The notes under the pieces: model-generated
What the model saw: only the letters and a program-made list of their open reading frames with translations
What the model was told of the DNA's origin: nothing
Database searches by the model: none
Assembly (NCBI RefSeq): GCF_946220915.1
Contig: NZ_CAMIHH010000074.1
Coordinates: 1-16,490, forward strand
Source of the DNA: an uncultured Flavobacterium sp.
Lineage (GTDB): Bacteria > Bacteroidota > Bacteroidia > Flavobacteriales > Flavobacteriaceae
DNA length: 16,490 nucleotides
Direction: 5' to 3'
Program-made: the position numbers and the translations under genes
Part shown: positions 13,474 to 16,490 of the stretch, piece by piece
How the letters are laid out: each line of letters begins with the position of its first letter
Position numbering within the stretch: position 1 is the stretch's first letter

Positions 13474-15786
13474 TTACTTTTTATGTGTTACCGGCTTCAG
13501 CGCCTTCTTCATGCCTTCCATCGTTTTTCTTTCGCCGCCTTTGTACGGGTAAAAATGCGATGCAGCCGACATGTACTGCTTCGGGATGCCAACTGCATCC
13601 AGGTCGTTCGCTTTATATTGTTCATATGCCTGTGCATTGCGTACAAACGATGGGTCAAGCAGCAGTGTTTTGCCCAATGCTACCAAATCCGCACGGCCAT
13701 TGAGCAGTATGGTATTGATCTGGTCGATGTCCTGTATGTAGCCTGCCGTGATGGTCGGAATATTGACTGTATTACGCACCATGTCGCTGAACGGTGTCTG
13801 CCACATCCTTCCCACTGCGGGTTTCTGGTGGGCTACAGTAAGCCCGGTAGATACGTTGATGATATCGGCTCCCGCTTTTTTGAATGCTTCGGCTATAGCC
13901 AATACGTCTTCTTCGGTAATGCCGCCTTCTGCCCAGTCCGATGCGGATATGCGCACGCTCATGGGCTTTTCGGGCGGGAAAGCATTGCGCATTGCCTTAA
14001 ACACCCTTAGCGGGAATTGCAGCCTGTTTTCGATACTTCCGCCAAATTCATCTATACGTTTATTGGTCAGTGGCGAAAGGAACGATGCCAGCAGGAATCC
14101 GTGGTGCGCCTGTAATTCGATCATGTCAAACCCGGCTTCATCTGCATTTTTGGCCGCAGTCACAAATTCATCGGTTATGATATCCATATCTTCCGCAGTC
14201 ATTTCGTGCGGTTCACCTATTTTTTCATTAAAGGGAATAGGGGAGGCCGAAAGCAGTCCCCACGCTTCTTTCAGCGGTTCATTATTACCTTCCCACGGAA
14301 ATTGCATTGCTCCCTTCCGGCCGGAGTGGCCTATCTGCATTGCTGTTTTCGTTGCACTGTTTTGGTGTATGAAATCATTTATTCGTTTCCATGCAACTAT
14401 TTGTTCCTTAGACCAAATACCGGGGCATCCTAAAGTTATTCTTCCGGTAGGGGATACGGCAGTGGCTTCGGTAATAATTAGCCCGAGGCCACCTACTGCC
14501 CTCGACCCATAATGCATCAGGTGCCAGTCGGAAACCAGTCCGTCCGTTGCAGAATACTGCTCCATAGGGCCCATGACAATGCGGTTATCCAACACCATAG
14601 AGCGTAACGAAAAAGGCGTGAATGCCGCAGGGGTATCGGGTTTGCTGTCTGCCGTGAGTGAATTGAATTCCGCCAGTACTTTTTGTGTGAATGATGTATC
14701 GCGCAGGCCAAGGTTTTCAAAAGTAACCTTTTTGGCACGTGTCATCACACTAAAGGCAAACTGATGGAACGGGTGCCGTATGTGCCTGTCCATGTGCTCG
14801 AACCAGTCGAGCGATACGTTGGCCGCATGCTGTATCATTTCTACACGGTTGCGGCGCAATTTTTCGTAATTGGCAAAAACAGCCTGTACATCACTGCCGT
14901 GCTTAATTACCGAATCGGCCAGCGTAATGGCGCATTCCATGGCCAGTTTGGTGCCGGAGCCGATGGAGTAGTGGGCCGTAGCCTTGGCATCACCCAGCAA
15001 TACTATACTGTTATGGCTCCATTTGTCATTGGTAATCGCAGGGAACTGCCTCCAGTGCGAGCGGTTCGATATCAGGCCGTGCCCATCCAGTTCTTCTTTG
15101 AATATGGCTGTAAGTCTGGCAATTGTATCCTCTTCATCCGTAACCGAGAAACCTGCCTTTTGCCAGGTTTCATCTGTAGTTTCAAAAATCCATGTGCTCA
15201 TCCCTTCCTCATATTGGTAGGTATGCGCCACGAATGTCCCATAAGGTGTTGTCCTGAAAAAATAGGTAAATGCATCCAGCGGGCGGGTAGATCCCATCCA
15301 CACAAAGCGGTTGCTTTTCATTTCGGTATTTGTGCCAAATTGTTTTTCATATTGATTGCGTATGCCACTATTGATGCCGTCGGCAGCCACAATAACATTA
15401 GAATCTGCAAACTGGCTTACATCGTCTACATTCGTTTCAAAATAAAGGTTCACGCCTTCTTCTTTGGCGCGTTGCTGTAAAAGCTGCAGCAATGTTTTTC
15501 GGGAGCAGCCGCAAAAGCCGTTGCCGGTAATGCGAACCTTCTCGCCATCGCGGGCTACATCCAGTTCGTCCCAATAGGCAAATTTGGTGCGTATCAGATC
15601 GTAAGATTGCGGGTCGCGGGTAAGGAATTCACTCAACGTTTCATCTGAAAATACAACGCCAAAGCCAAAGGAATCGTCGGCACGGTTGCGCTCGTATACA
15701 TCAATGGCATAATCGGGCCTTGCTTTTTTTAGCAATATGGAAAAATATAATCCGCCCGGGCCGCCGCCTATTACTGATATTTTCAT
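13474..15786 (-). CDS. bifunctional salicylyl-CoA 5-hydroxylase / 2-aminobenzoyl-CoA monooxygenase-reductase family protein
   Basis: The 770-residue protein is a fusion. Residues 1-380 are a group A FAD monooxygenase: the dinucleotide motif VIGGGPGGLYF at 5-15, E32 ending the second strand, and the GD motif LLGDAKATAHYSIGSGTKLA (G265-D266). Residues 388-745 are an old-yellow-enzyme FMN barrel: PFSLRSMVLDNRIVMGPM, the substrate-anion site in ELQAHHGFLLASFLSP (H561, H562), and NKRIDEFGGSIENR. In the well-studied 2-aminobenzoyl-CoA monooxygenase/reductase of Azoarcus evansii the first half hydroxylates C5 and the second half reduces the ring. Related salicylyl-CoA hydroxylases give gentisyl-CoA. 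Neighbouring thioesterase and dioxygenase genes imply an aromatic product here. The upstream flavin reductase gene overlaps it by four bases (ATGA). Length is typical of the fusion family. Confidence 0.9.
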   Translation of the reverse strand: MKISVIGGGPGGLYFSILLKKARPDYAIDVYERNRADDSFGFGVVFSDETLSEFLTRDPQSYDLIRTKFAYWDELDVARDGEKVRITGNGFCGCSRKTLLQLLQQRAKEEGVNLYFETNVDDVSQFADSNVIVAADGINSGIRNQYEKQFGTNTEMKSNRFVWMGSTRPLDAFTYFFRTTPYGTFVAHTYQYEEGMSTWIFETTDETWQKAGFSVTDEEDTIARLTAIFKEELDGHGLISNRSHWRQFPAITNDKWSHNSIVLLGDAKATAHYSIGSGTKLAMECAITLADSVIKHGSDVQAVFANYEKLRRNRVEMIQHAANVSLDWFEHMDRHIRHPFHQFAFSVMTRAKKVTFENLGLRDTSFTQKVLAEFNSLTADSKPDTPAAFTPFSLRSMVLDNRIVMGPMEQYSATDGLVSDWHLMHYGSRAVGGLGLIITEATAVSPTGRITLGCPGIWSKEQIVAWKRINDFIHQNSATKTAMQIGHSGRKGAMQFPWEGNNEPLKEAWGLLSASPIPFNEKIGEPHEMTAEDMDIITDEFVTAAKNADEAGFDMIELQAHHGFLLASFLSPLTNKRIDEFGGSIENRLQFPLRVFKAMRNAFPPEKPMSVRISASDWAEGGITEEDVLAIAEAFKKAGADIINVSTGLTVAHQKPAVGRMWQTPFSDMVRNTVNIPTITAGYIQDIDQINTILLNGRADLVALGKTLLLDPSFVRNAQAYEQYKANDLDAVGIPKQYMSAASHFYPYKGGERKTMEGMKKALKPVTHKK

Positions 15787-16400
15787 TCTTTTATAAAGGG
15801 TCGTTTAATGGAGAATACCTCGCCTATCTTTGCGTAATTTGCGCCCTCAAGGCGGGCAATGGGCTTATAAGTTTCCCGGTTTATCTTAAAATCGTCCAGC
15901 AGGACGCTTTCATCTACATGGAACATCACAATGCGGCCTATCATTATTGTCGCGCCGCCATCTTTATGGCCTTCAAGGCTGTAATGGTGTACAAGTTCAC
16001 ATTCAAAATGAATGGGGCTTTCGCCCACGCGCGGGGCTTTTACCAAAACAGATGGTATCGCTGTCAATCCCGCATATTCAAATTCATTGCCGTTTGGTGG
16101 CAGGTTGATTGATGAGTTATTCATTGCCTCAACCAGTTCCTCTGTTGCCATGTTTACAACGAACTGCTTTGTTGCCAGCACATTATTGAGTGTGTCCTTA
16201 TTGGTATTCCCGCTGCGTACGGTAGAGAACATTACGTGTGGCGGGTCTTCGCCAACGGCATTAAAAAACGAGAAGGGTGCAAGGTTAGGGATGCCGTCTT
16301 CACTCACTGTGGATATCCAGCCGATAGGACGGGGTATTACTGATCCTGTGAGGATTTTGTAAATGTCTTTCTGGCTGGTTTGTGCCGGATCGATCTGCAT
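15783..16400 (-). CDS. flavin reductase-like FMN-binding split-barrel protein
   Basis: From the ATG at 16400 the protein has 205 residues and begins MQIDPAQTSQKDIYKILTG. A TTG at 16427 would add nine residues but the family usually starts just before the YKxLxGSVxPRPIxWxST motif, so I prefer the ATG. That motif, NLAPFSFFNAVGEDPP and the C-terminal H-rich strand region (HFECELVHHYSLEGH, then GRIVMFHV) are typical of flavin reductase-like split barrels that bind FMN and use NAD(P)H. It is the first gene of the visible block and overlaps the monooxygenase fusion by four bases. It might feed reduced flavin to a partner or itself reduce a pathway intermediate; group A monooxygenases normally need no separate reductase, so its role is unresolved. 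Confidence 0.85.
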   Translation of the reverse strand: MQIDPAQTSQKDIYKILTGSVIPRPIGWISTVSEDGIPNLAPFSFFNAVGEDPPHVMFSTVRSGNTNKDTLNNVLATKQFVVNMATEELVEAMNNSSINLPPNGNEFEYAGLTAIPSVLVKAPRVGESPIHFECELVHHYSLEGHKDGGATIMIGRIVMFHVDESVLLDDFKINRETYKPIARLEGANYAKIGEVFSIKRPFIKE

Positions 16401-16490
16401 GGTTGTGATGGTTTTAAATCCGTACAAATAAAAGAAAAATTATAGTTTTATTATTAATGATTTTGTTATAAAACAAACGCATACGATAAC

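Noticed and set aside
13748..14512. 254-codon open frame opposite the monooxygenase fusion
   Set aside because: The fusion protein on the minus strand is fully supported by two domains of motifs; the opposite frame shows none.
16401..16427. TTG start extending the flavin reductase-like protein by nine residues
   Set aside because: The ATG at 16400 gives the normal family N terminus just before the conserved YK-GS-PRP region.
16401..16490. Promoter for the catabolic block
   Set aside because: Only imperfect TAnnTTTG-like boxes occur on the minus strand and none has a TTG at a proper distance; the true start may lie beyond the window.

Overview
The window looks like a chromosomal piece of a Bacteroidota bacterium, most likely a Flavobacterium relative. 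The reasons are the protein families, AT-rich intergenic DNA around moderately GC-balanced genes, starts without Shine-Dalgarno sequences, a TAnnTTTG-type promoter box before guaB, and intergenic inverted or tandem repeats of a kind common in that group. Taxonomy is an inference; no rRNA is present.

Layout. Positions 1-420 are AT-rich with no gene. A small cysteine-rich protein (421-666, +) follows with its own terminator, then a gene-free stretch (667-1125). Reading leftwards on the minus strand come an alpha/beta hydrolase (4278-3409), a SulP anion transporter (3247-1700) and a DUF421 membrane protein (1653-1126). A PD-(D/E)xK-like gene (4930-4344) is broken by a one-base frameshift. guaB (5079-6551, +) is divergent from it and meets the next block at a shared hairpin terminator (6571-6605).

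The main content is a nine-gene minus-strand block (16400 down to 6609). In transcription order it holds a flavin reductase-like protein, a fused FAD monooxygenase/old-yellow-enzyme protein of the salicylyl-CoA 5-hydroxylase / 2-aminobenzoyl-CoA monooxygenase-reductase family, an aryl-CoA ligase, a hotdog thioesterase, a nitrilase-superfamily enzyme, a small membrane protein, a gentisate 1,2-dioxygenase-type bicupin, a fumarylacetoacetase-family hydrolase and a maleate isomerase. Several genes overlap by 1-4 bases (ATGA or TGATG), so at least parts are operonic.

Inferred pathway: an ortho-substituted benzoate (salicylate or anthranilate) is activated to its CoA thioester, hydroxylated at C5 and released by the thioesterase. 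The ring is opened by the bicupin dioxygenase, the product is cut by the FAH-family hydrolase to pyruvate plus a maleate-type C4 acid, and that acid is isomerised to fumarate. With salicylate this is the known CoA-to-gentisate route. With anthranilate, gentisate-type cleavage of 5-hydroxyanthranilate would leave an amide (maleamylpyruvate, then maleamate), which would give the nitrilase-superfamily enzyme a job as amidase. That version is a hypothesis and is the most interesting reading of this window.
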